Source: Weissella confusa (lineage in GTDB: Bacteria > Bacillota > Bacilli > Lactobacillales > Lactobacillaceae). Taken from it: 64,000 bases of DNA. Each line of letters begins with the position of its first letter. Position 1 is the stretch's first letter. The notes below the pieces were generated by a model. That model was given only the letters and a program-made list of their open reading frames with translations, was not told where the DNA came from and made no database searches. Below, piece by piece: positions 1-9,900 of this stretch. Where the stretch lies: NCBI GenBank assembly GCA_016466735.1, contig JAAOED010000013.1:1-64000 (forward strand). Direction: 5' to 3'. Made by a program: the position numbers and the translations under genes.

Positions 1-11
1 GACTTTAGGAT

Positions 12-38
12 ACACCGAGCTATTGGTGTTTTTTATTT
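12..38 (+). terminator. Rho-independent terminator of a gene left of the window
   Basis: A 7-bp stem (ACACCGA at 12-18 with TTGGTGT at 23-29, one G-T wobble, loop GCTA) runs straight into a T-rich tract. It would stop plus-strand transcription entering from outside the window, so the Abi gene downstream needs its own promoter. Confidence 0.6.
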
Positions 39-70
39 TTATTTTGAGAATGATTGATAAATGCAAAAAA

Positions 71-94
71 GCGTTGGTGATTAATCACCAACGC
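71..94 (-). terminator. Perfect 24-bp palindrome flanked by A runs, upstream of the Abi gene
   Basis: Positions 71-94 are an exact dyad (half-site GCGTTGGTGATT). Six A residues precede it, so read on the minus strand it is a strong hairpin followed by six T, a good terminator for antisense transcription out of the Abi gene. On the plus strand it lies 34 bases before the start codon. It could instead be an operator, or a hairpin separating an RNA antitoxin from its toxin gene. The dyad is certain; its role is not. Confidence 0.5.
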
Positions 95-127
95 CAAAAA
101 GAATAGAACCGTAAAACGGGGGACATA

Positions 128-1117
128 ATGGATAAGCCATTTAAATCGATAAATGACCAAATTGAAATATTAGAGAGTAGGAATCTTATAATAGCTAATC
201 ATGAATCAGCAAAGAACGCTTTGGTGAGATATGGTTATTACGAAGTTGTTAATGGGTACAAAGACCTATTCATGGTTTCTAATGATGATTCAGATGGTTT
301 CATTCCCGGGACTACGTTTGAGCATCTTGAGAGTTTGTATCAACTGGATCGTTCTGTTAGGTACGGTGTAGTGGAAGCATTAGAAACATTAGAAGCTAAT
401 ATTAGACAAGCTGTTGCATATGTTGTGGCTGAAAATATTTCTGAAGACCAAAGGGTATACATTGATAGAAATAAATATAATACGGGCAAGAAATATCAAA
501 AAAGGTATAACGGTCGAATGCATGATGTATGGCCGATTGATGATTTAGTTTTTAAAATGAATAAGATTTCAGAATCTGATTCACAACCTATTAAACATTA
601 TCGAACAAAATACGGAAATGTTCCGCCGTGGATTTTAGTGAAAGAAATGCCGTTTGGAACTTTAATCTGGTTTTTTCAATTATTGAAAAAAGCAGAAAAA
701 ACAAAAGTTCTCAGTATTTTAACTGGACAAAGTTCTAATACGATCAATGGTTTACTGGAAAAGAGTCACTTTAAATCGGCGTTCAAAGAGTTGTTACTTT
801 TATATCTGACTTATAGAAATCATGCGTCTCACGGTGGGCGAACATACAACTTTTCAACGACTAAATACGAGTTATCTTATAATGAATATATACATGATTT
901 CATTGGAGTTACTCAAGGTGACTATCGAGTAAAACGTGGACGTAGTAGAGTTGGTGTAGTGCTTAAGACACTACAACTATTTTCAGATCCGACACCGTAC
1001 GATTATTTGAGAGCTCATTTGAAGGTTTATTTGAGTAATTACTTCAAAAAGTTTCCGGATGATCAAGAGGTTATTTTAAGAGAAATGGAACTTGATTTAT
1101 CTGACATAATGTCTTGA
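128..1117 (+). CDS. Abi (AbiD/AbiF, Abi_2-type) abortive-infection HEPN protein
   Basis: This 329-residue protein has the layout of Abi_2 family abortive-infection proteins: an N-terminal segment in which a Tyr-rich GYYEVVNGYKDLF motif follows the first helices, a central helical bundle, and a WILVKEMPFGTLIWFF segment near residues 170-190. Residues 230-235 read RNHASH, an R-x4-H motif typical of HEPN ribonuclease active sites. Family members are thought to cleave RNA on phage infection and so kill or arrest the cell, and some AbiF-type proteins are reported to be held in check by an adjacent small RNA. The start has a GGGGG ribosome site five bases upstream. The gene is clearly more AT-rich than its right-hand neighbours, which suggests transfer. 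No protein antitoxin is visible beside it. Confidence 0.8.
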   Translation: MDKPFKSINDQIEILESRNLIIANHESAKNALVRYGYYEVVNGYKDLFMVSNDDSDGFIPGTTFEHLESLYQLDRSVRYGVVEALETLEANIRQAVAYVVAENISEDQRVYIDRNKYNTGKKYQKRYNGRMHDVWPIDDLVFKMNKISESDSQPIKHYRTKYGNVPPWILVKEMPFGTLIWFFQLLKKAEKTKVLSILTGQSSNTINGLLEKSHFKSAFKELLLLYLTYRNHASHGGRTYNFSTTKYELSYNEYIHDFIGVTQGDYRVKRGRSRVGVVLKTLQLFSDPTPYDYLRAHLKVYLSNYFKKFPDDQEVILREMELDLSDIMS

Positions 1118-1196
1118 TGAAAATTTTCAGCAAGCTAACTTTTGAGGTTCGAAGTAAGGGACTCATAGTATACGGATTATTACTTTTTAAAACTTG

Positions 1197-1238
1197 AAAG
1201 GCAACTGACTTCACTTTATTGGAGTTAGTTGCCTTTTT
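1197..1238 (+). terminator. Terminator after the Abi gene
   Basis: A 13-bp stem (1198-1210 with 1223-1235, one G-T wobble) ends in five T. It closes the Abi transcript and argues against any start for the next gene inside this hairpin. Confidence 0.8.
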
Positions 1239-1359
1239 ATCGCTCAAAAAATTTCTAGTATCTGTTTTTAAGAGTGTCGTTCCTGGCGCTGAAAATTTCA
1301 TAGAACTCCCACATTTATCAGGCATAGTAGAAGATAGCTTTAAAATCGGGGAAGATACT

Positions 1360-2418
1360 ATGGTTAATAAATTTGGAGAATGGATACATAAGCGTATCAT
1401 GTGGCGATGGACGATTCGACCACAATTAAAACAACAACTTTTAAATCTTGATATGACCCTGCCTACGGTTTTCTACATTGGTATGCCAGAACACGGGGAC
1501 TTAGGTGATCACGCAGTTTCGTATGCCACGGAATTGTTTTTGCGAACGAATTTGCCGGAACATCAAATTGTGAAGGTGCCAGCTGAAGCGACAACTGAAG
1601 CATTGCCACTAATTCATCGTATTATCCAACCGGATAACTTGGTTTTGCTCCATGGTGGTGGCATCATCGGTGATCGTGAATTAGTTGAAGAGAATTTGCG
1701 CCGTTCAGTTGTGGCTTGGTTGAAGGATCAACCAATGATTCAATTGCCACAATCAATGTTTTTCAACAGCGTACGTGAGCGTGAAATTTCAAAGCAGGTG
1801 TATAACACAGCGGAACGCATGGTCATGTTAGCGCGTGACGAAAAAGCACTACAAGATTTAACACAATTATTGCTGTGCCCAGCAATGTTAATTCCAGATA
1901 TGATTTTGCACTTGAGTGGGCGTTTGGCAGCTAGCCGTAAGCCTAGAAATGGCGCTATGCTGATGTTGCATGCGTCTGGTAATGATTTCCGCCGGGCAAC
2001 GCAAGAACAGGTCAGAGAGATGGTTAGCGACCTCTTTGGCCGTGTGACGGAAGAAGACTATTTGAACACCAAGCATTTGCATCTAAGCGGTCATAAGCGT
2101 GATACAACGCTGCGTGAATGCTGGCGTGCGATGTCTGGTTACGAAGTCTTGGTCACAGATGAAATTCACGGACTACTGTTTGGTTTGATTACGCAAACGC
2201 CAACGGTCGCCATTGCAGAAGAGTCTGGCCTAATGGGTGCCATGTTCGAAGCATGGTGTACGGCAGTGCCTTGGATTACCCTCTGGTCACCAAATGATGG
2301 ACCACTGGATGTGGCGATTGTAGACGTGCTGCGTGCCGATGTTTCACCGGTTGATTACGCGCCACAATTCGCACCATTGCAATATTATCTGTCTAATTTC
2401 CGCCCTATCCAAAATTAA
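1360..2418 (+). CDS. Polysaccharide pyruvyl transferase family protein
   Basis: Residues after the start contain GDLGDHAV, then LLHGGGIIGD and QLPQS, the signature pattern of the polysaccharide pyruvyl transferase family (PF04230), which adds ketal pyruvate to sugars of cell-surface polysaccharides or acts in related glycan modification. The reading frame stays open upstream to 1219, but that part contains the preceding terminator. ATG 1360 has GGGGAAG about eight bases before it and gives 352 residues, a normal family length. No other polysaccharide gene is adjacent, so its acceptor glycan cannot be named. It appears to be transcribed alone. Confidence 0.8.
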   Translation: MVNKFGEWIHKRIMWRWTIRPQLKQQLLNLDMTLPTVFYIGMPEHGDLGDHAVSYATELFLRTNLPEHQIVKVPAEATTEALPLIHRIIQPDNLVLLHGGGIIGDRELVEENLRRSVVAWLKDQPMIQLPQSMFFNSVREREISKQVYNTAERMVMLARDEKALQDLTQLLLCPAMLIPDMILHLSGRLAASRKPRNGAMLMLHASGNDFRRATQEQVREMVSDLFGRVTEEDYLNTKHLHLSGHKRDTTLRECWRAMSGYEVLVTDEIHGLLFGLITQTPTVAIAEESGLMGAMFEAWCTAVPWITLWSPNDGPLDVAIVDVLRADVSPVDYAPQFAPLQYYLSNFRPIQN

Positions 2419-2528
2419 ATAATTTAATTCACATTTACTCCTGAATTCAGTATCAATTAATCTTATTTTCAACAAGAAGGTCACGTAGTATAGACCATTG
2501 AAAAGATAGATATTAAAGGGAGATGGAA

Positions 2529-2834
2529 ATGTTGAAACGTGTATTGCTGATTATGCTTGCCTTGGTGAGCATGAGTTGCGTATCAACGATCGCTCACTCT
2601 GACAATCGGTCGGAGTTGAGTCAATCAACGTTGTATGAAACACCAGAATTAATTTTGGACGAAAAAGTTTTAGACACGCCAAGCTTGGACACCCGCATTC
2701 GTGCGCGCGACATCATCAATGGGGAAGATATGACGATGGTGAAGAAGACGGCGTTTCCGTTCATGATTACCTTGCTTTGCGTGTGGGCTTTGATAATTTA
2801 TGCCCATGCCTTGCGCATAAAGGACAAAAAGTAG
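2529..2834 (+). CDS. Small exported or membrane protein of unknown function
   Basis: About 101 residues. The N-terminus (MLKRVLLIMLALVSMSCVSTIAHS) looks like a signal peptide, followed by some 50 polar acidic residues and one C-terminal membrane segment (near FPFMITLLCVWALIIYA) ending in a basic tail. The topology predicts a short extracellular domain tethered by its C-terminus. A cysteine sits near the signal cleavage region but the lipobox is poor. ATG 2529 is preferred over 2523 because AAAGGGAG ends six bases before it, whereas it abuts 2523. I do not recognise the family. Confidence 0.6.
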   Translation: MLKRVLLIMLALVSMSCVSTIAHSDNRSELSQSTLYETPELILDEKVLDTPSLDTRIRARDIINGEDMTMVKKTAFPFMITLLCVWALIIYAHALRIKDKK

Positions 2835-2842
2835 GCCGACTT

Positions 2843-2851
2843 TGATATACT
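2843..2851 (+). promoter_or_regulatory. Extended -10 promoter of the next gene
   Basis: TGaTATACT is an extended -10 element about 30 bases before the start codon at 2881. No good -35 is visible, which is normal for this promoter type. Confidence 0.5.
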
Positions 2852-2880
2852 AGTTATATTAAGAGCCGGAGGAAGATAGC

Positions 2881-3597
2881 ATGATTTTGTTGTTGGTATT
2901 AGGAATCGTTATTGTGGTTGTTGGTATTTTGCGTTCAGTAAAGCATGATTCGATTCGATGGGTACCGATTATTAGCGGTACGGTGTTGGCCATTTTGATG
3001 GGCGTTGGTTTATATACGGCGCATCACTCAAACTTTTTGTTGACGAAGGTGCCGCTCGATAAGACCCAAAAGATTAAGCCAGCATCAGAATTGTTGGACT
3101 TCAAGTTTATTACCACTGAAAAGGGTAGCAACGGTGAAAACCGCTACACTTACAAGGTTGGTAACAAAACTTACCAAACGTTGACGCAAAACGCTGAGAC
3201 GACCGTTAAGACGGGTGATAAGGCCACGTTGGAAACGATTGTAACGACGTACCAAGCCAAGTCATTGTTCAGCCGCTTCATGCTCTTCGGCGAGACCAAG
3301 TTGAAGACTGGTAAGACGAATTATGTGTTGACGGTGCCGAAGGATTGGGACGTGCTCACATCAGCGCAGGTCAAGGAATTGCAAAAGATGGTCAAGGATA
3401 GCAACAACGGAATTACCGATGAAGTTGCGAACCAAGTCAAAAAGCAATTTGCGGATCGTGCTAAGGATGATGAAAACTTCTTGAAGGATAAGGATGCCCA
3501 ACAAAAGCTCCAAACTGAAATTGTGAATAAGGTAAAGTCAGAGCGCCAAGCTAATCTTGAGAAGGCGTTGAACGAAAAAATTCAAAGTTGGCAATAA
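2881..3597 (+). CDS. Membrane-anchored protein of unknown function
   Basis: 238 residues with two N-terminal membrane segments (about residues 1-18 and 28-47), then a soluble domain of about 190 residues that by the hairpin topology may lie outside or inside. The last 80 residues are rich in Lys, Gln, Asp and Glu and look like a coiled coil (FADRAKDDENFLKDKDAQQK and onward). The start has GGAGGAAG upstream. The gene sits just before the pilin cluster but is separated from it by a terminator, so a link to pilus assembly is speculative. Family not recognised. Confidence 0.65.
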   Translation: MILLLVLGIVIVVVGILRSVKHDSIRWVPIISGTVLAILMGVGLYTAHHSNFLLTKVPLDKTQKIKPASELLDFKFITTEKGSNGENRYTYKVGNKTYQTLTQNAETTVKTGDKATLETIVTTYQAKSLFSRFMLFGETKLKTGKTNYVLTVPKDWDVLTSAQVKELQKMVKDSNNGITDEVANQVKKQFADRAKDDENFLKDKDAQQKLQTEIVNKVKSERQANLEKALNEKIQSWQ

Positions 3598-3677
3598 AGG
3601 GCACAATTATTTAACAGTTGCGACAGAAACGTCAAAAATACCGGACGATAAACACTAATTAAACATACAAACTCAAA

Positions 3678-3718
3678 AATACTCAAACGTGCACATTGCA
3701 GTTTGGGTGTTTTTTTTT
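3678..3718 (+). terminator. Hairpin with T tract ahead of pilin gene 1
   Basis: The stem AATACTCAAAC at 3678-3688 pairs with GTTTGGGTGTT from 3701, followed by eight T. The loop CGTGCACATTGCAG can form a small inner TGC/GCA stem. It lies 81 bases after the previous stop and 68 before the pilin start. The hairpin before pilin gene 2 has nearly the same loop and a covarying stem, so it may act as an attenuator of the pilin as well as a terminator. Confidence 0.7.
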
Positions 3719-3786
3719 GCGAAACTGATAGGCGTAAGAGAATATCGAAATTATTAAATGATATAAATGCTTAAGGAGATAGCGAT

Positions 3787-6723
3787 ATGGCGAAGTGGAA
3801 AAATATTGCTTTAATTAGTACGATCGTGGCGCCGATTGCGTTTGGTGTGGGTGACGCCTTTGCACAAGCAAACCGACCTGGAGATGAGGGAACAACGGTT
3901 GTTTTGCACAAGCGTGAGACCGTTGGTGCTGAGGGCGCTGGTAAGGATGCGGAAAATCTTTACTGGGGTGATGGAAATCTAGATACGTCTGGCGCGTTTG
4001 ATAACTGGAAGTGGGAAGCTGGCGTAACATTTACGGCTTTCGATTTGGGTAACATCATCAGCCTAGATGAAAATGGAAAGCCAAAGATCGCGGCACAAGA
4101 TGTTCCAGGTACTGACGGTAAGTACAAGTGGAACCAAGTTTTGACTGCGGTTGAAGGAAGTTCAGCACCTGTAGAACAAGGAAATGCGGACGATAAGAAC
4201 CAATACGCAATTGAATTTGTTGATCAACCAAACTTTGACGCGACTGATTTGCGTGCTGCGTTAGAGAAGGCGAAGGTAGAGACGAAGTCATTTGGCGCTA
4301 CTAATGACAAGGGTGAAACAACACAAAATCTAGAAAATGGTAACTGGATTATCTTGGAAGATATCAAGAACGGTACGCAACCAAGTGATTCAATTGAGAC
4401 GTTTGCAACACCAATGATTATTTCATTGCCAATGTTGAATGCGAAGACGCAAGATGGCAAGACAAACTGGTTTGGAACAGATACTGGTTCTGAATTGAAC
4501 TTGTATCCAAAGAACTACACGGATACTGGAAACTTGCGTGTCGTTAAGACGGACGGACAAACTAAGGCTGCCATTAAGGGTGCTACGATTGCTATTATGC
4601 AATTGACGGACGCCAAGAAGGCAGAGCTTGAAACTGCAATTTCTAATGGTTTGTTGTCTGGCAAGGTTGCCACAATCGAATCTGAACTGAGCAAGTATGC
4701 AACAGAAGGTTCATTGAAGTACGATGTGATTGAAAACGCTGAACAAGGTGTTGTATTTAATAACCTTGTGCCAGGGCAAACATACTACGTACTTGAAATT
4801 GCAGCACCAAATGGTTATTTGCTAAATGGAAAGCTGCAACAAGCAACGTTGAACCGTGCCAGTCTAGCAACTGGTGACGAAACAATCGGCACTGATATGC
4901 AAGACGTAACGGTTGACCACCGTGGTGGAAAGTACGAGTTGAAGAACTATGATACGCCAACTTTGGACAAGGATATCAACGTCTTGAAGCCAGCAGCCGT
5001 AACTGACTTGACGGTTAACGGTTATGATGCGGAAGGCAACCCAATCTACGACAACAAGAACGCTGACTACAGTCAAACGTTCGTAGATAACGATACCCAG
5101 TTCGGTGTATCTCGTGGTAAGGCATATAACTACACGGTTGACCTTGAAACTAACCCTGACTTGGGAACGTATTCAAAGTTTGGTATTGTTGATAACATTC
5201 CATACCAAGTAAACATTAACAGTTGGACATTGTACGGACGCTTCGGTAAGGGTGGTGTTACAACGTTGGCTGATAATAACCAAGGATTAGTGCCTTTGAT
5301 TCAAGCCGTCGACCCTGACGGTGATACGCCTGACCATTCAACGACAGACGGATTGCACCAACCCTCAAAGGAATATAATACAGATGAGGGAACTGGGGTG
5401 TCATTTAAGTTCTACGACCAAGCAGCAGCGAATGCGTTTGATTATCCAGGTAAGGTTTACGCAGAAGGTGATCCAAACTACAAGCAATCATTGATTGACC
5501 AAACAAAGTGGATTTCAGAACATTTGATTCATATGTATGGATACAACAGCCAATACTCATTTGATGCCAAGAACCAAGCTGTTCAATTTGATGCTACCGG
5601 TGAGGGCGCATTGAAGAATGGTAAGATGACCATCGACTTCTCGAAGGAATTCTTGACTAAGTATTCATCAACGAACAAGTTTGAAACGTTGACGCAGGAT
5701 CAAGGCGTGTCATCAAGTTTGGTATTCAAGATGAATGCGCAAACGAACTCAGCCGCACAAGCCAACGTTGGTGGAACTAACAAGGGCATCACAGATGGTG
5801 AAAAGCCACAAACGAATATGATTAACAACTTTGTGACGTTCAACTACAACAACGGATATGTTGGCGGATCAATGTACGACCAATCACAAACGAATGCGGT
5901 TGGTTGGGAGTTCCAAAAGACTGACTCAAAGGGTAACCCAGTCAGTGGTGCTGGTTTCGACTTGGGTCGTTTGGTAACTAAGGAAAACGTTGAAAACGTT
6001 ATTTCTCAGTTGATTGGTAACAAGAACAACGGAAACGTCGTATCTGATGAGACTAAGCTTCACATGGCTGACAAGATGGGCTTCACTGGTAACGACGCTG
6101 CTAAGATTACCCAAGTAACGAACTACTTGGATGGTCAAGCTGATGTTCTTCGTAAGGCAGTTGCCGATGGATCAGAAACATTTGTTTGGTTCATTCACTT
6201 GACGGCAGCAGCTGATGCAAGTGGCAACAAGCAACCAATCGTCGATGCCATGGATTCACACATGGAAATGGGTGACATCTACTGGGTAACGGATAAGCGT
6301 TGGGCAACGACCCACTTGTCTGGTACGGATCGTGGTTACTTCCAATACTGTGGAGTTGCCGATGGTAACTACGTGTTGCACGAAGAAATCACACCTAAGG
6401 GTTACAAGCAAATGGATGACTTGAAGTTCACAATCGGTGCTAACGATTCATTCTATGTGAATGCTGATGGTACTGCTAAGAACAAGGAGTACCCAACCGT
6501 AACGTCTGCTGGTGACAACCAACAAATGCCATCTGATAACCAAATTACTGGTCGCGTTGGTGAAGATGCCACGTCTGAAGACAACTGGGCTTCAATCAAG
6601 AACTACAAGAAGTCAGTATTGCCAGTTGTCGGTGGTGTTGGAGCGTTGAGCTTGTTCTTCATCGGAGCAATTGCAATGATCGCCTCATACATCAAGCGTA
6701 AGACGGATATGCGCGAAAACTAA
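3787..6723 (+). CDS. Pilin-like wall-anchored subunit 1 (SpaA-type domains, LPVVGG sorting signal)
   Basis: 978 residues. A signal peptide (MAKWKNIALISTIVAPIAFG, cut after about residue 27, AFAQA) is followed by an N-terminal pilin domain ending in the pilin motif LNLYPKN with K242. Next come a SpaA-like domain (LRVVKTDGQ to the E-box YYVLEIAAPNGY) and a large central domain. The final SpaA domain runs from WEFQKTDSKGNPVSGAGFDL to YVLHEEITPKGY. The C-terminus is LPVVGG, a hydrophobic segment and a basic tail, an off-consensus sorting signal. The YPK lysine and paired Lys/Glu positions are what class C sortases and intramolecular isopeptide bonds use. C855 is the only cysteine. AAGGAG precedes the start. 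Polymerisation by the sortase at 12.9 kb is inferred. Confidence 0.85.
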   Translation: MAKWKNIALISTIVAPIAFGVGDAFAQANRPGDEGTTVVLHKRETVGAEGAGKDAENLYWGDGNLDTSGAFDNWKWEAGVTFTAFDLGNIISLDENGKPKIAAQDVPGTDGKYKWNQVLTAVEGSSAPVEQGNADDKNQYAIEFVDQPNFDATDLRAALEKAKVETKSFGATNDKGETTQNLENGNWIILEDIKNGTQPSDSIETFATPMIISLPMLNAKTQDGKTNWFGTDTGSELNLYPKNYTDTGNLRVVKTDGQTKAAIKGATIAIMQLTDAKKAELETAISNGLLSGKVATIESELSKYATEGSLKYDVIENAEQGVVFNNLVPGQTYYVLEIAAPNGYLLNGKLQQATLNRASLATGDETIGTDMQDVTVDHRGGKYELKNYDTPTLDKDINVLKPAAVTDLTVNGYDAEGNPIYDNKNADYSQTFVDNDTQFGVSRGKAYNYTVDLETNPDLGTYSKFGIVDNIPYQVNINSWTLYGRFGKGGVTTLADNNQGLVPLIQAVDPDGDTPDHSTTDGLHQPSKEYNTDEGTGVSFKFYDQAAANAFDYPGKVYAEGDPNYKQSLIDQTKWISEHLIHMYGYNSQYSFDAKNQAVQFDATGEGALKNGKMTIDFSKEFLTKYSSTNKFETLTQDQGVSSSLVFKMNAQTNSAAQANVGGTNKGITDGEKPQTNMINNFVTFNYNNGYVGGSMYDQSQTNAVGWEFQKTDSKGNPVSGAGFDLGRLVTKENVENVISQLIGNKNNGNVVSDETKLHMADKMGFTGNDAAKITQVTNYLDGQADVLRKAVADGSETFVWFIHLTAAADASGNKQPIVDAMDSHMEMGDIYWVTDKRWATTHLSGTDRGYFQYCGVADGNYVLHEEITPKGYKQMDDLKFTIGANDSFYVNADGTAKNKEYPTVTSAGDNQQMPSDNQITGRVGEDATSEDNWASIKNYKKSVLPVVGGVGALSLFFIGAIAMIASYIKRKTDMREN

Positions 6724-6800
6724 GTCGCTAAAAAATCCACAATTTCAGAGTTTTTTCAAAAACAGCTGTAACAAACCTGTAATAAAACACATAAGATGTA

Positions 6801-6841
6801 AAATACCTAAACGTGCATATAGCAGTTTAGGTATTTTTTTT
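6801..6841 (+). terminator. Hairpin with T tract ahead of pilin gene 2
   Basis: A 12-bp perfect stem (AAATACCTAAAC at 6801-6812 with GTTTAGGTATTT at 6825-6836) is followed by T residues. The loop GTGCATATAGCA is almost that of the hairpin at 3678, while stem bases differ in pairs. It lies 77 bases past the pilin 1 stop and 80 before the pilin 2 start. Confidence 0.75.
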
Positions 6842-6921
6842 CGGCAGAATTATAGAGTAAAGAAAAAACAAACAAATCGAGCCACGAGTGGGTAGATTGT
6901 ATTTTTAAGGAGATATGCTAT

Positions 6922-9900
6922 ATGGCTAAATGGAAGAATGCTTTGTTGATTTCAACAATCGTTGCGCCTATTGCTTTTGGGGCTTCACCATTGGGGGATG
7001 CATTGGCTGCGCCTAAGGACTCACGTCCAGACACGACACCTGTTGTTTTGCACAAGCAAATTACGTCTGATTCAAATAATTCAGGCAAGCAATACTGGGG
7101 TAACGGACACGTTAATGGTGACGGCAACCCATTCACTGAAACAGCTGGATGGAAAAATGCCGGTGCTGGATATACATTTACGGCTTATCCTTTGCCAACA
7201 AAACTTGATGATGGCTCAAAGTTGATCACTTTCGATAAGAATTCGAAGGCACAAAGTATTCCAGTAATTTCTGATGAAGAAATTGATGGTCTCACTGTTT
7301 CAGGTGGCGCTTTGAAGTGGTCAGACGTTATTCAGGTTGTTGCACAGCCTGTGGATGCATATGACTCAAGCAACAAGGATAACCCTGACTATGTTATTCA
7401 ATATTCTCTTGTGATTAACGCTCAATATCAAGAAGCGTTTGCTACTTGGGCTGAAGACAACTTGAAGACAGGGTCGATTTCTGATGCAACGAATGGAAGC
7501 GGTGCAGCTGATTTTAATCTTGACAATGGAAACTGGGTAATTCTAGAAACCGGTGTGCCAAGTACCGCTGGTGTTACGCAAGAACAACAAGGTATGGTTG
7601 TTAGCTTGCCTATGATGGATGCATATTCAATTGCGAATGCTTCAGATAAGTCAACAACTCCAAATTATTGGTTCAGTGCTGCCGGTCAAAAGGATAGCGT
7701 CTCATGGGGTGAGAATGCTTTGAACTTGTATCCTAAGAACTTCGCTGATACGTCAGATGTGTCAGTTTTGAAGACGGACTCTAAGTCTGGTGAGAAGTTG
7801 TCAGGATTTGGATATACGGTTTTTGTGGCTAGCGCAGCAAACGCAGCAGCTATTCAGGAACAAATTACAGCTGATGTAAAGGATGGAAAGACGGTTCAGG
7901 AATCTCTTAAGGCAAATGCATCTGTTGAGTCAGTCAAGGCAGAAGTTAAGACTGTTGATGGTCAAACGCCAAAGATCCAACTAGATCCGACGACTGATTT
8001 GACGGTTGGAACGGACGATTCATACTTCATTGTGGAGTCAAGTGTACCAACAGCAGCTGCAAATGATACGCAGTACTTGTTGGATGCTACGATTCAACGA
8101 ATGATCTTTGATGAGAAGTCATCAAACGATAAGCTTTCAGCAGGTAATGAGACAATTGCATTCCACGACGCTGTTTGGGATGTCAACAACTACAAGCCGG
8201 GAATTGACAAGAGTATTACGATTGGTGAAGGCGCAGATTCAGAAACTTTTGGTGATAAGAACCAAAAGAATGGTGGTGATGACGAATATGGAATTGATCG
8301 TGGTGAAGATTTCGTATGGAACATCGTATCTGACTTGAGTGTGGATGCATCTGATTACAACAAGAAGTATCAAATCGATGATACTATTCCATACCAAACT
8401 AATTGGACAAAGGCTGCTGTTACTGTAGCAGGGATTTCAGATTTGTTTAATTTGGAACACATCATGCCGACTGAAACAAATGGTGGTTTGACTGGTCATG
8501 GTATCTCATATGGTAATAATTCTGAACCGGCAACGGCTTTGGATACGAATTACACTGGGATTCCTGCCGGCACGCTAAACAGTGCATACTTGGAGTTGAC
8601 TGTACCAGATGGCACAATCAATAAGTTGACAGGTGTCTCAGAAGCTGTGACAAAGGTGTTGGAGGATAATGGCGTTGATAGTGACGCAACATTGCAAGAC
8701 TTCTTGAACAAGAATATTGCTGTTGACGGTGTATCATCACAATACCACTTTACTGAAAAGAATCGTTTGGCTGTAAAGGATGAAGATGGTCGATTGACAA
8801 TTAATGTTAATGACAAAGCGAACCAATTGTTCTCAGCTTTGGCTGCAGCAACTGATAAGGATAGCCGTGTAATGGACATTGCTTTGACGGCGCACGCTAA
8901 CTCAGCTGCCCAAGCTTCAGCAACGATTACTAACGAAGTTGACTTTGACGTAGAGAATAATTATGCTGTTTCAACTGACAAGGACACAGTTAACACATTC
9001 GACGCTGGTTGGGAAATCGTGAAGACTGATAGTAGCGGTCAACCTTTGGCGGGAGCAGGATTTGATTTGGCAGTTGCAATTCCAGGATCATCTGATGCGG
9101 TTAAGACGGCCGCTTTGTTGAATAATTTCTACGATGGTTTGAAGCCTAATTCAACTGAGCACATTTATGATTCAACCGCTTCATCTGAGGCTCAAACAAA
9201 GTGGAAGAAGATGTTCTTGGATGCCGCTAAGAGCGAGCAATTTGAATACAGCGACGCTGACAACAAGAATTTGACGATTTTTGATGATAAGGGTGAATTG
9301 AAGTCAGATGACGAAATCATCGCGCTTGCATATTCTGATGACGCAGCTGCAACAACAAAGGAAGAAAAGCGTGTATCACCATCATTGCGTACGCGTTTGA
9401 TTTCAATGATGACGGCTACCGATTATCAATCATCAGGACAAGGTGTATTGTACTTCATGCATACGGATGCCGAAACAGGTGCTTCAATGCCTGAAATGGA
9501 CATGAGCGACAATGCTGTTATGGGTGACGTAATCTGGACACCAGTTCGTGCGTGGGCAACTACCCACAAGACGGGTTCAGACGGATACATTCAATATTGT
9601 GGTTTGGCTGCCGGCGACTACGCTTTGATCGAGAAGTATGCCCCAGAGGGATATGCTTTGATTGACAACAAGGTTGAACTTGGAAATGAAAAGTATGACC
9701 ACGCTGAGTCATTCACGTTGGGAGTTCCAGGTACAACTAACCCAGATGGTACGTCTGCATCAGGTACGATTGACGGAAAGCCAACGGACGACGATATCCA
9801 CATCAAGAACTACCAAAAGTCAATGTTCCCACTTGTTGGTGGAATTGGTACTTTGTTCGCAGTGATTGCCGGATTGTTGGCAATGGGACTTGCATTGTTG

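Noticed and set aside
1071..1400. Minus-strand frame of 109 codons across the Abi 3' end
   Set aside because: It runs through the terminator at 1197-1238 and overlaps two real genes.
2529..2834. Lipoprotein call for the 101-residue protein
   Set aside because: The cysteine near the signal cleavage region is preceded by Ser-Met-Ser, a poor lipobox, and a C-terminal membrane segment already anchors the protein.
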